The notes below the pieces were generated by a model, which saw only the letters and a program-made list of their open reading frames with translations, ran no database searches and had not been told where the DNA came from. This document shows, one piece after another, positions 17,602 to 25,867 of a stretch of 64,000 nucleotides of DNA (positions are counted from its first letter, which is position 1; every line of letters begins with the position of its first letter). The DNA comes from an uncultured Prevotellaceae bacterium (GTDB taxonomy: Bacteria; Bacteroidota; Bacteroidia; Bacteroidales; Bacteroidaceae): contig OMXX01000003.1 in assembly GCA_900315105.1 (NCBI GenBank), forward strand, positions 84,509-148,508, given 5' to 3'. The translations under genes and the position numbers were made by a program.

Positions 17602-18510
17602 TTATTCTGACATATTCTTTATATAAGGTAGTTCCGGCAATTCACCAAAACCGTAGAATGTCTTAGCATTACCACCAAGGAATGCGGTCTTTTCCTCCTC
17701 GCTCATCTCTTTTGTCTTGAGAATGAAATCGTAAGACATGCGATAGGTGATGGCTGTAATGGTGCGAGGATAGTCGGATCCCCACATCAACTTGTCCATA
17801 CCTACGAGATCGGCAGCCTCGCGAATAGACTTTACGGCAGAAGGGAATGGATAGAACTCCTCATTATAGAGCCAGGTTATACCGCCAGATTCTACCATTA
17901 CGTTCTTTCCACAATTAGCCAGTTTAACCTGACTACGGAAAGAAGGCGTAGTAACCATGCCGAAATGTCCGATAGCAACTTTCAGATTCGGACATTCCTT
18001 TATTACCTCTGCCATTTCTGCTATCTGCTTCTCATCGTCAGCAAGACACATGGAAAGTATCATCTTCTGCTCTTCCATAGCCTTGAACAAGGGCATACGT
18101 TCAATAAGCGAGCCTTTGATTCTGTGACCTGGGATTGCGATACCACGGAAAGTCTTGCTCAAAGCATTCACCTGTTGGGCAAGGTCTTCCCTTGCGTTGA
18201 TGTCTGTCAGCATACCCATGCAGAAGAATCTGTCAGGATACAGATTCTGAACTATAGCGAGGTAGTCATTCTGATTGCCGTCTATTATCTCCTGAACGAC
18301 CACAGCCGCACCAACCTGAGCATAATCCATGTTTGAAAGGAATACCTCAGCGGTATTACGACCATCGATCATAAAAGGAGGAAGCATCTGCCTCTCTTCG
18401 CCGAAAAACTCCGAGCGGGAAGGATTGCTTTCCAACGAACGTATTGGCTGACCATCAACCACCGTATTCTGATTAAGCCACAAATGGCTGTGAGCATCAA
18501 TGATTTGCAT
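17602..18510 (-). CDS. Amidohydrolase-family sugar lactonase, probable L-galactonolactonase
   Basis: A 302-residue metal-dependent hydrolase of the amidohydrolase_2 family (COG3618 type). Metal ligands are H7 and H9 (DAHSHLW), with a later His in AIGHFG and a conserved Asp in WGSDYPR. Members of COG3618 include L-fucono- and L-galactono-lactonases. It is placed between an aldose dehydrogenase gene, which makes a lactone, and a sugar-acid dehydrogenase gene, which uses the opened acid, so lactone opening is the natural role. No signal peptide, hence cytoplasmic. Confidence 0.78.
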   Translation of the reverse strand: MQIIDAHSHLWLNQNTVVDGQPIRSLESNPSRSEFFGEERQMLPPFMIDGRNTAEVFLSNMDYAQVGAAVVVQEIIDGNQNDYLAIVQNLYPDRFFCMGMLTDINAREDLAQQVNALSKTFRGIAIPGHRIKGSLIERMPLFKAMEEQKMILSMCLADDEKQIAEMAEVIKECPNLKVAIGHFGMVTTPSFRSQVKLANCGKNVMVESGGITWLYNEEFYPFPSAVKSIREAADLVGMDKLMWGSDYPRTITAITYRMSYDFILKTKEMSEEEKTAFLGGNAKTFYGFGELPELPYIKNMSE

Positions 18511-18552
18511 CTTTACTTATATTTTATCTCTCTACTTTCAACATTATTCTAA

Positions 18553-19500
18553 CTATGAGTTCTTCCACCTAACCCTCATCTGATCTCCGATGATGTCCTG
18601 AACCTCTTTCACGAGATTCCAGTCAATAGGAGCCTCAGCATACTCGATGTTCTTCTTCACGTTGTCGGGATTTGCTGAAGAGAATAGGGTAGTGGCAATA
18701 CGAGGATTGCTGATAGCATACTGAATGGCGAGCTTCTCAATAGGATAGCCCTTTGCCGTACAATGTTGAACCGCTTTCTGACAAGCCTCTACAAGTGACT
18801 TTGGAGCTGGATGCCAGTCGGGAACACCACGAGAAGAGAGCAAGCCCATAGAAAGAGGTGAAGCGTTGATGATACCTACATTATGCTGCTCAAAGAAATC
18901 GAAATACTCGTTAAGCAATTCGTCGTTGAGACTATAGTGACAGAAGCAGAGGGTTGACTCCACAGTACCTGTAGGTACATTCTCTATCACCCATTTGATG
19001 TTTTCTGGCTGAAGGTCTGTGATTCCCACATGCCCTACAACACCTTTCTTCTTCAGTTCAACGAGAGCAGGAAGAGTTTCTTCTGCCACCTTTTGCAAAC
19101 CTCCGGGAAGAGAAGCCTGAAACTCTATGTCGTGAACATTAATAAGGTCTATGTACTCAATGTTCAGACGCTCCATACTCTCATAAACGCTATCGGTAAC
19201 GCGCTTGGCAGAATAATCCCAAGTGTTCACGCCATCCTTGCCATAACGCCCTACCTTAGTAGAAAGGTAATACTTATCGCGTGGAAGTTCCTTGAGAGCC
19301 TTTCCTAGTACGGTTTCTGCCTTATAGTGACCATAATATGGAGAAACATCGATGAAGTTCATACCACCTTCCACGGCAGTAAATACTGCTTTTATGGCTT
19401 CTGATTCGTTGATATTGCGGAATACTCCGCCAAGAGAAGAAGCTCCGAATGATAGAGCTGAAACCTTCATTCCTGTTTTTCCGATTTCGTTGTAGAGCAT
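18553..19500 (-). CDS. Aldo/keto reductase, probable L-galactose dehydrogenase
   Basis: A 315-residue TIM-barrel oxidoreductase with the catalytic tetrad D51, Y56, K82 and H123 (DVSPYYGHY, STKVGRYG, NVHDIEF). The sequence style (TGMKVSALSFGASSLGGVF) is that of L-galactose / D-threo-aldose 1-dehydrogenases. It would oxidise L-galactose, or L-fucose as alternative, at C1 to the lactone. First gene of the leftward catabolic operon, with a -7 box at 19543-19550, divergent from the AraC-type regulator gene. Confidence 0.8.
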   Translation of the reverse strand: MLYNEIGKTGMKVSALSFGASSLGGVFRNINESEAIKAVFTAVEGGMNFIDVSPYYGHYKAETVLGKALKELPRDKYYLSTKVGRYGKDGVNTWDYSAKRVTDSVYESMERLNIEYIDLINVHDIEFQASLPGGLQKVAEETLPALVELKKKGVVGHVGITDLQPENIKWVIENVPTGTVESTLCFCHYSLNDELLNEYFDFFEQHNVGIINASPLSMGLLSSRGVPDWHPAPKSLVEACQKAVQHCTAKGYPIEKLAIQYAISNPRIATTLFSSANPDNVKKNIEYAEAPIDWNLVKEVQDIIGDQMRVRWKNS

Positions 19501-19542
19501 AGATATATTTATATTTGACTATTTACATTATTTTTACGAGTG

Positions 19543-19550
19543 CAAAGTTA
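19543..19550 (-). promoter_or_regulatory. -7 box of the L-galactose operon
   Basis: TAACTTTG on the minus strand, 43 bases before the aldo/keto reductase start. The 222-base divergent spacer is where the AraC-type regulator would be expected to bind. Confidence 0.6.
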
Positions 19551-19722
19551 CGAACATTTGCGATAATATCCATATATTTTTCCGTCAAAAGATAGGATAA
19601 AACCGATGTAAACGTAAGAAAATATAATTTTCAGTAGCATTTTTCCGATAATAATTTGGATAATTCACGTTTTTTTATTTACTTTGCATCAACAATTATA
19701 ACTAAGACGGTAAATCTTCTCA

Positions 19723-20574
19723 ATGCATAATTCCATAGATGAGTTACATATTTTCACTCTGAATGTCGGTTACGCATATCACAATGCTGATTGGAACTGG
19801 CAGAACGTACGAAGTCCTTTCGCGCGATTATATTATGTGACCGAAGGTGAGGCCAAGATAGACATAGATGGAGTTGTCCATACCCTTACTCCTGAGCATC
19901 TCTATTTCATTCCGGCTTTCACCAAGCATACGAATATATGTACGGGAGTCTTTGCCCACTATTACCTTCATATATATGAGGAGGCGGCAACATCCATGCT
20001 TGATGAATGGCAGTACCCTGTGGAGATTCCAGCCACACCAGCCGACTTGCATCTTTTCAAGCGTATGTGTGAGCTCTTTCCTGATTGTGCCTTGCCTGCG
20101 TCTAATCCGTCAACATACGACAATCACCAGACCTTGTCCCAAAACCTTCATAGCAATCTCATACGTCCTTTGGGAGAAAAAATGGAGTCAAGAGGCATAG
20201 TATTCCTGTTGCTGTCACGCTTTATCTCATTGGCTACTCCGAAGTCGCATGTCAAGGATAGTCGAATTAGCGAGGCTATCACTTATATAAGAGATAATAT
20301 TGGTAGTCGTATAGAGATAAGCAAGTTGGCAGATATGGCCTGTATGTCAAAGGATCATTTCACGCGAATGTTCCGTAAGGAAACAGGTGAGACACCTAAC
20401 CAATATATAATACTCAGGAAGATGGAGAAGGCAGAGCTTCTCATAGTCACTACCGAAATGTCTGTCAAATCGATAGCAAATGCTTTAGGTTATGATGATT
20501 CTTCATACTTCAATCGTCTGTTCCGCAAGCAGACAGGAGTTACTCCGCAGCAATATCGCGACAGACAGATGTGA
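19723..20574 (+). CDS. AraC family transcriptional regulator
   Basis: A 283-residue regulator with an N-terminal cupin-like sugar-binding domain (about residues 20-90, including LTPEHLYFIPAFTKH) and two helix-turn-helix motifs at about 185-283 (ISKLADMACMSKDHFTRMFRKETG and the second helix set ending YFNRLFRKQTGVTPQQYR). It is divergent from the aldose dehydrogenase operon and precedes the transporter by 132 bases, so it probably controls both in response to the sugar. A weak -7-like TTACTTTG lies at 19679-19686. Confidence 0.9.
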   Translation: MHNSIDELHIFTLNVGYAYHNADWNWQNVRSPFARLYYVTEGEAKIDIDGVVHTLTPEHLYFIPAFTKHTNICTGVFAHYYLHIYEEAATSMLDEWQYPVEIPATPADLHLFKRMCELFPDCALPASNPSTYDNHQTLSQNLHSNLIRPLGEKMESRGIVFLLLSRFISLATPKSHVKDSRISEAITYIRDNIGSRIEISKLADMACMSKDHFTRMFRKETGETPNQYIILRKMEKAELLIVTTEMSVKSIANALGYDDSSYFNRLFRKQTGVTPQQYRDRQM

Positions 20575-20578
20575 TTAA

Positions 20579-20686
20579 GTGAAAAGTGAAGAGTGAAAAG
20601 TGAAGAATTTAAGTTACTCTAATCTCTAAACCCTAATCCCTAAACTCTAAACTCTAACCCCCTAATCGCTAATCTCTAAACTTCAA
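20579..20686. repeat. Iterated-word spacer (GTGAAAAGTGAAG / CTCTAAACCCTAAT)
   Basis: The regulator-transporter spacer first carries AGTGAAAAGTGAAGAGTGAA-type repeats and then about nine degenerate 7-8 base words of the form CTCTAAA, CCCTAAT or CTAATCT. No coding frame or stable hairpin is evident. It looks like slippage-grown low-complexity DNA. Confidence 0.6.
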
Positions 20687-20706
20687 AAAACAACCGAAAC
20701 ATAATA

Positions 20707-22005
20707 ATGAACGAAGTAAAAGCTAAACTCGTTGAACGTAAGAATCTCGTTACGTTCATTCTCGTCACCTCACTCTTCTCTTTGTGGGGATTCGCTAACG
20801 ACATTACTAACCCGATGGTGGCTGCTTTCCAGACAATCATGGAACTTTCTGCAACCAAGGCGTCTATGGTTCAGTTTGCCTTCTATGGCGGTTATGCCAC
20901 AATGGCTATTCCTGCAGCTCTCTTTATCAAGAAATACAGTTATAAGGCTGGCATTCTCGTAGGACTTGCCCTTTATGCCATAGGCGCATTCATGTTTATT
21001 CCGGCAGCCGAATACCAGATGTTCAGTTTCTTCTGTATCTCTCTGTATGTGCTTACATTTGGACTTGCTTTCCTTGAGACAACGGCAAATCCTTATATCC
21101 TTTCGCTTGGTGCTCCTGAGAATGCCACTCGCCGTCTTAATCTCGCGCAGGCATTCAACCCTATGGGTTCTCTCTGCGGAATGTTTATTGCCAGCAACGT
21201 CATCCTCTCATCTCTCGAAAGTGATACCGAGGCTGTTCGTGCCGTTGGATTCTCAACTCTCGATCAGGCAACGAAAGACGCAATCCGTCTTCACGACCTT
21301 GCTGTAATCCGCGATCCTTATGTTGCGCTTGGCTGTGTCGTTGTATTTGTTCTTGTCGTGATTGCTTTCTTCGTGAAGAAAGACAAGAAAGAGGAAAGCG
21401 AGGAGCCAAAGGCAATGGATTCACTTCGTCGTCTTGCTGCCAACCCACGCTATCGTGAAGGTGTTGTTGCGCAGATGTTCTATGTGGCTGCACAGATTAT
21501 GTGTTGGACCTTCATCATTCAGTATGCTGACCGTCTTGGTATTGACAAATCAACAGCTCAGAAATATAACATCGTTGCTATGAGTATGTTCTTGTGTAGT
21601 AGATTTATCAGTACCTTCCTTATGAAATATGTCAACGGTAGTCGTTTGCTGATGATATTTGCCATTTGTGCTATGTGTACTACAGCTGGCACAATCCTTA
21701 TCGACGGTATGGGAGGCCTCTATTGTCTTGTTGCGACATCGGCATTCATGAGCCTTATGTTCCCTACAATATATGGTATTGCGCTTGAAGGAGTTGACAA
21801 GGACAAAACCCTTGGAGCTGCTTTCCTTGTTATGGCAATCGTAGGTGGAGCCTTGATGCCGCCATTACAGGGGGCGATCATCGACCTTGGGACAGTAGCT
21901 GGTATGGCATCTGTTAATGCATCATTCATTCTCCCATTTATCTGCTTCTGTATCATAGCAGTATATGGTTTCAGAACGATAAAACCGGCACTCAATATTG
22001 AATAG
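20707..22005 (+). CDS. FucP-type sugar:H+ symporter (MFS), probable L-galactose/L-fucose permease
   Basis: A 432-residue major facilitator with about 12 hydrophobic helices. The first helix carries the FucP signature LFSLWGFANDITNPMVAAF, and GLAFLETTANPYI in helix 4-5 is also typical. The family imports L-fucose and, in E. coli FucP, L-galactose. The position next to the AraC regulator and the L-galactose catabolic operon supports import of the pathway substrate. The terminator at 22054 ends the unit. Confidence 0.87.
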   Translation: MNEVKAKLVERKNLVTFILVTSLFSLWGFANDITNPMVAAFQTIMELSATKASMVQFAFYGGYATMAIPAALFIKKYSYKAGILVGLALYAIGAFMFIPAAEYQMFSFFCISLYVLTFGLAFLETTANPYILSLGAPENATRRLNLAQAFNPMGSLCGMFIASNVILSSLESDTEAVRAVGFSTLDQATKDAIRLHDLAVIRDPYVALGCVVVFVLVVIAFFVKKDKKEESEEPKAMDSLRRLAANPRYREGVVAQMFYVAAQIMCWTFIIQYADRLGIDKSTAQKYNIVAMSMFLCSRFISTFLMKYVNGSRLLMIFAICAMCTTAGTILIDGMGGLYCLVATSAFMSLMFPTIYGIALEGVDKDKTLGAAFLVMAIVGGALMPPLQGAIIDLGTVAGMASVNASFILPFICFCIIAVYGFRTIKPALNIE

Positions 22006-22053
22006 AAAATACTATAATCTGAATTCCATTTATAGAGAATTGTGAATTCTCGC

Positions 22054-22087
22054 GCCCTCGTAGCAACAATGCTTCGAGGGCTTTTAT
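22054..22087. terminator. Bidirectional terminator
   Basis: GCCCTCG-T-AGCA pairs with TGCT-T-CGAGGGC, followed by TTTTATTA. It separates the transporter from the convergent CPBP gene, whose stop codon it touches. Confidence 0.8.
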
Positions 22088-22875
22088 TATAGTTTCTTGT
22101 AATCCAGACATTTCTCTCCTCTCTTCTGCTTGAAATAGATGGTAGCACCAATTGCAAGAGCTACGGTTATAGTTCTTCCCACGTTGGTGGCAATATTACC
22201 TGCAGCCCCATATCCTTCTTCGCCAACAGGTAATATCATCCAAGCTACATCCATAAATGTGTGTAGGGAAATGGGAATCCAAAGGCGATAATTCCATTCC
22301 ACGTACATCCAGCTATATAGTATTCCGCCTAAGCCTGTTACGAGAACAGCAAGCAAAGTTGATATGATGTCATACCCTTGATATAGGTGCATGAGTCCGA
22401 ATATTAATGATGTGATAAGCGAGGCGGAAAGAAATCCCCAGCGGCAGTTGCGGAATAGCTGTCCGAATAGATATCCGCGAAAGTAAATCTCTTCGCAAAT
22501 ACCAGCCATAAAACTTGTCCCGATGGCAGCCCATGTAAAGTTCAGCTTTCCGCAAATGGCATTAATGATAAACATAGGTAAGGTGAAAAGAAATCCGATG
22601 CCTATGCTTTGGAAGAATCTCCTGTCTGCCAATCCTAACTCTCCCCAGATTTTGTTTGGCTTATGCATCAGCAGCATGATGCCAATCATGAAGATGAAGG
22701 CAACAAACCAAGTCCATAGCATGTGTAAATTGTTAGCGTCAAGGAATGTAGGACGAGTGATGTAATAAAAGGAATGTTTTTGTCCGTCGGCACAAGGGAA
22801 AATCCCTACCATACAGATAAAGTAGAGAGCGAATCCCGATAGCATCAACAAGTTTTTACCAATGTTCGATTTCAT
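22087..22875 (-). CDS. CPBP family intramembrane metalloprotease
   Basis: A 262-residue integral membrane protein of the CAAX protease / bacteriocin-processing (Abi) family. The active-site motif EExxxR is E128, E129 and R133 (CEEIYFRG), with the downstream histidines at H163 (FGLMH) and H205 (SLHTFMD). About seven to eight hydrophobic helices surround it. Such proteins cleave prenylated or small peptides within membranes, or serve in immunity. No substrate gene is nearby. Isolated, convergent with the transporter gene. Confidence 0.87.
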   Translation of the reverse strand: MKSNIGKNLLMLSGFALYFICMVGIFPCADGQKHSFYYITRPTFLDANNLHMLWTWFVAFIFMIGIMLLMHKPNKIWGELGLADRRFFQSIGIGFLFTLPMFIINAICGKLNFTWAAIGTSFMAGICEEIYFRGYLFGQLFRNCRWGFLSASLITSLIFGLMHLYQGYDIISTLLAVLVTGLGGILYSWMYVEWNYRLWIPISLHTFMDVAWMILPVGEEGYGAAGNIATNVGRTITVALAIGATIYFKQKRGEKCLDYKKL

Positions 22876-23010
22876 TTTCTAATGTCTGTTTTTTCCGGGT
22901 TACGAAAGTAACAAAAAATCTTCAAACCACGAAAAAAATAAACAGCAATATTATTGTTATGCAGTTTTTCTTGACTTATTTAGTCAAATCCTCGATAGTA
23001 ATATCTTAAT

Positions 23011-23140
23011 CCGTTGTAACTCCTATGTAAATACCATTAAATTACCATTAAAATACCATTCGCAATGGTAATATAATGGTATTATTATGGTAATATAATG
23101 GTATTATAATGGTATTATCATAGGATGAAGAGCGAAGGAA
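23011..23140. repeat. 11-nt phased intergenic palindrome, copy 3 (AT-rich)
   Basis: TCCTATG at 23021-23027 and CATAGGA at 23119-23125 close a 105-base palindrome whose arms are ACCATTAAATT-type words on the left and ATGGTAATATA/ATGGTATTATT-type words on the right, each 11 bases. The flanks show CCGTTGTAACT on the left and GAGCGAAGGA on the right, words shared with the GC-richer copies. Confidence 0.8.
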
Positions 23141-23172
23141 AATGTTCTTTTTCATCATTGTCGTGTTTTTTC

Positions 23173-23203
23173 TTGCATATATCTGTCGTTTTTTATATCT
23201 TTG
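23173..23203 (+). promoter_or_regulatory. Promoter of the zinc ribbon gene
   Basis: TATCTTTG at 23196-23203 with TTG at 23173-23175 twenty bases upstream. The gene starts 37 bases after the -7 box. Confidence 0.6.
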
Positions 23204-23240
23204 CACTTGCAAATCAATTCAAATCAAATAATATTATCAC

Positions 23241-23834
23241 ATGGACAAGGAAATGCACTTTTGCCAGAGCTGCGGAATGCCTCTGACGGATGAGATCCAC
23301 GGCACAAATGCCGACGGTTCAAAGAATGAGGAGTATTGCATTTACTGCTTCAAGGATGGAGCCTTCACGGGCGACTTCACTATGGAGGAGATGATAGACT
23401 TCTGTTCTCAGTTTGTGGAGCAATATAATAAGGATAGCGGACAGAACCTCACACAGGAGGAATACAAGGCTATGCTCCGTCAGTATTATCCGAACCTCAA
23501 ACGTTGGAGTACGCCGACCGATCAGCTTCCTCATGCCAATTCTCCCCTCAAACAAAAATTTATTGACGAGGTGAATGCCCTCAACATTCCTGATATGCCT
23601 GTTATTGACAATCTCTTCGTGCTTCAGGGCTCTTTCATCAATCTAGAATATAAGATGAATGGCAATACGTTCTCTATCCTCGATAAGGACAAATCATATT
23701 GGGGTACTCAAGTTGAAAAGCAGAACTCCGACGGCAGATGCTACGGTATAGCTTGTGATGAGAAGTATATCCTCATTTCTGAATACGGCAAGGAAGGCTC
23801 TGATGCAGAGGTCGTCATGCTCAAACGCAGATAA
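23241..23834 (+). CDS. Zinc ribbon domain-containing protein
   Basis: A 197-residue protein. The N-terminal half is a putative zinc ribbon with C8-x2-C11 and C33-x2-C36 (FCQSCGMPL; EYCIYCFKDG), followed by a helical part (FTMEEMIDFCSQFVEQYN). The C-terminal half has no recognised motif; it contains QGSFINLEYKMNG and may be a small beta domain. Its stop overlaps the start of the DUF5131 gene by one base (TAATG), indicating coupled translation. Function unknown. Confidence 0.75.
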   Translation: MDKEMHFCQSCGMPLTDEIHGTNADGSKNEEYCIYCFKDGAFTGDFTMEEMIDFCSQFVEQYNKDSGQNLTQEEYKAMLRQYYPNLKRWSTPTDQLPHANSPLKQKFIDEVNALNIPDMPVIDNLFVLQGSFINLEYKMNGNTFSILDKDKSYWGTQVEKQNSDGRCYGIACDEKYILISEYGKEGSDAEVVMLKRR

Positions 23835-24637
23835 TGTCGGAGAACTGGAGCATATATGCCGACTGGAATCCGTGGCACGGATGCACGAAGATAAGTCCAG
23901 GATGCAGGTATTGCTATGTATATCGTCAAGATGAGATGTACGGTAGTGATACTTCGAGTAGCCTGTGCCGCAAGACAGCCGCTTTTGATCTTCCCCTTAA
24001 ACGCAAGCGTGACAAGACATGGAAGATAGAGAGCGGAAAGTTGGTTTTCACATGCTTCACTTCTGATTTCCTTCTGAAAGATGCCGATCCTTGGCGAGCC
24101 GAGTGCTGGAAGATGATGAAGATTAGAAAAGACCTATTGTTCTATTTCTTCACCAAGCGAATAGACCGTTTCATGGAATGTGTTCCCGAAGATTGGGGAG
24201 AAGGCTATGACAACGTGCTCGTGGGATGTACCGTAGAGAATCAGCAGATGGCAGATTATCGACTTCCGATTTTCAAGTCCTTGCCCATAAAGCATAAGAG
24301 CATCATCGTTGCGCCGATGATAGAGGCTATGGATATCTCCGCCTACCTTGACGAAACGATAGAAGAGGTTGCAGTAAGTGGCGAATCGGGGGTATATGCC
24401 CGTCCTTGCCATTACGAATGGATTCTCGCCATTAGGGAACAATGTGTTGCTCACGACATTCCCTTCCGTTTTCACCAAACAGGTGCCTATTTCTTTAAGG
24501 ACGGCAGAATGTACCGCATTCCCCGTCGTTATCAACTCTCTCAGGCTCATAAGGCGAATATCGACTATCGAATAGACGAGTATATGGTGCCTTCAAAGAT
24601 AAAATTCGAGTGGAAAGATGATGATTATCATGAATAA
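23834..24637 (+). CDS. DUF5131 family protein (phage Gp37/Gp68-like, radical-SAM-like cysteines)
   Basis: A 267-residue protein opening with WNPWHGCTKISPGCRYCY, giving Cys17, Cys24 and Cys27 (C-x6-C-x2-C). This set is typical of DUF5131 and suggests an iron-sulfur cluster like that of radical SAM enzymes, though spacing differs from the usual C-x3-C-x2-C. Later family motifs include SGESG (about residue 183-187). Homologues are common in phages and bacteria and their reaction is unknown to me. Translation is coupled to the zinc ribbon gene. Confidence 0.8.
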   Translation: MSENWSIYADWNPWHGCTKISPGCRYCYVYRQDEMYGSDTSSSLCRKTAAFDLPLKRKRDKTWKIESGKLVFTCFTSDFLLKDADPWRAECWKMMKIRKDLLFYFFTKRIDRFMECVPEDWGEGYDNVLVGCTVENQQMADYRLPIFKSLPIKHKSIIVAPMIEAMDISAYLDETIEEVAVSGESGVYARPCHYEWILAIREQCVAHDIPFRFHQTGAYFFKDGRMYRIPRRYQLSQAHKANIDYRIDEYMVPSKIKFEWKDDDYHE

Positions 24638-24685
24638 TCAATTAACAATTAATATTTAACAATAAACGTGCCTTTCGCCTTCCGG

Positions 24686-24719
24686 CTCCCTCCCTACGGG
24701 GGAGGGCGGGGGAGAGGCC
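24686..24719. repeat. GC-rich dispersed repeat (CTCCCTAC / GGAGGGCGGGGG)
   Basis: CTCCCTCCCTAC followed by GGGGGAGGGCGGGGGAGAGG forms a short hairpin with a G-rich tail. A close copy is at 58002-58036. Both lie in short spacers before small plus-strand genes, and composition is far more GC-rich than the surroundings. Confidence 0.65.
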
Positions 24720-24730
24720 GACCTTTTTTT

Positions 24731-25258
24731 ATGATCACAATCCGTACAGCAACCGTGGCAGATGCAGAGAAACTTCTCGCTATCTATGCCCCATACGTAG
24801 AGAATACAGCTATAACATTTGAATATAAGGCTCCTTCCGTTGAGGAGTTTGCTGAAAGAATCAAGAATACCCTTGCGGAATATCCTTATCTTTTAGCGGA
24901 GAAGGACGGGGAGATTCTTGGCTATACATACGCCGGTACTTTCAAGCCTCGATGTGCATATCGTCATTGTGTTGAGACAAGCATATACGTTGCCCGCGAG
25001 GCTCATGGGCAAGGTGTTGGTCGCAAGCTTTATGAGGCTCTTGAAGTGGAACTGAAGAGTAGAGGCATCATCAACCTGAATGCCTGTATAGCATGGATAG
25101 AAACGCCAAACTCACACCTCACACATCAAAGTCCTGACTTCCACTCAAAGATGGGTTATAAGCGTGTGGCGCATTTCCATCGCTGTGGCTATAAGTTCGG
25201 TGAGTGGTATGATATGATTTGGATGGAGAAACTCCTTGATATAAAATATTTCAAGTAA
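24731..25258 (+). CDS. GNAT N-acetyltransferase (phosphinothricin acetyltransferase-like)
   Basis: A 175-residue acetyl-CoA-dependent acetyltransferase. The N-terminus ITIRTATVADAEKLLAIYAPYV is typical of the Pat/MnaT group. The acetyl-CoA loop is AREAHGQGVGRKLY at about residues 96-109, and the C-terminal HFHRCGYKFGEWYDMIWME matches the same group. The ATG at 24731 is chosen because the longer reading would translate the GC-rich repeat. Homologues acetylate methionine sulfone or similar amines. Part of a run of small enzymes on the plus strand. Confidence 0.85.
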   Translation: MITIRTATVADAEKLLAIYAPYVENTAITFEYKAPSVEEFAERIKNTLAEYPYLLAEKDGEILGYTYAGTFKPRCAYRHCVETSIYVAREAHGQGVGRKLYEALEVELKSRGIINLNACIAWIETPNSHLTHQSPDFHSKMGYKRVAHFHRCGYKFGEWYDMIWMEKLLDIKYFK

Positions 25259-25339
25259 CAATGTTTATTGGTCAAAGGACGTAGGCTTTTTTTCAAAAAA
25301 TCTTAGACTTTCGTCCTTAGACCTTTGACTTTAGACCTT

Positions 25340-25864
25340 ATGAAACAAACAGACAGAATATTACTTCGTCGTTGGAAAGACTCTGATGCTGAGAGTCTTT
25401 TCAAATATGCCTCTGATCCCGACATTGGTACACGTGCCGGGTGGCCTCCTCATCAATCCGTGGAGGATAGTTTGACGGTTATCAGGACTTTTTTCCGAAA
25501 TGATGCCACATGGGCAATAGTATTTAAGGAAACTAACGAGCCGATAGGCAGTATCGGATATCTTACGCAAGATGTGAGCAATATCCCCATAGGAGAGAAT
25601 GATTGCGAGGTTGGCTATTGGGTGGCAAAGCCGTATTGGAATCAAGGCATTTGCACGGAGGCATTACGCCTTTTGCTCAATTATTTAATCAACGAGAAGC
25701 ATTTTGACAATATATGGGCGGATTATTTCACCAAGAATCCTGCCTCTGGGCGTGTGATGCAGAAATGCGGTTTCAAGGATACTGGCAAACTCCACCAATG
25801 CAGCAATCTCGTCGGAGGTGACAAGGATATGGTCAAAATCTTCAAACTTGAAACAAACATATAG
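25340..25864 (+). CDS. GNAT N-acetyltransferase (RimJ/RimL type)
   Basis: A 174-residue acetyltransferase of the Acetyltransf_3 group. It starts MKQTDRILLRRWKDSDAESLF and has the E-x-G-Y-W-V segment (CEVGYWVAKPYWNQGICTEA) forming the acetyl-CoA site, followed by NPASGRVMQKCGF. Relatives modify protein N-termini or small metabolites. The ATG at 25340 is preferred to an in-frame TTG at 25325. The PhzF gene starts three bases after its stop, so the two are co-transcribed. Confidence 0.85.
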   Translation: MKQTDRILLRRWKDSDAESLFKYASDPDIGTRAGWPPHQSVEDSLTVIRTFFRNDATWAIVFKETNEPIGSIGYLTQDVSNIPIGENDCEVGYWVAKPYWNQGICTEALRLLLNYLINEKHFDNIWADYFTKNPASGRVMQKCGFKDTGKLHQCSNLVGGDKDMVKIFKLETNI

Positions 25865-25867
25865 AAT

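Noticed and set aside
20579..20686. CRISPR array or true telomeric repeat
   Set aside because: Words are only 7-8 bases, degenerate and without unique spacers, and the site is internal in the chromosome.
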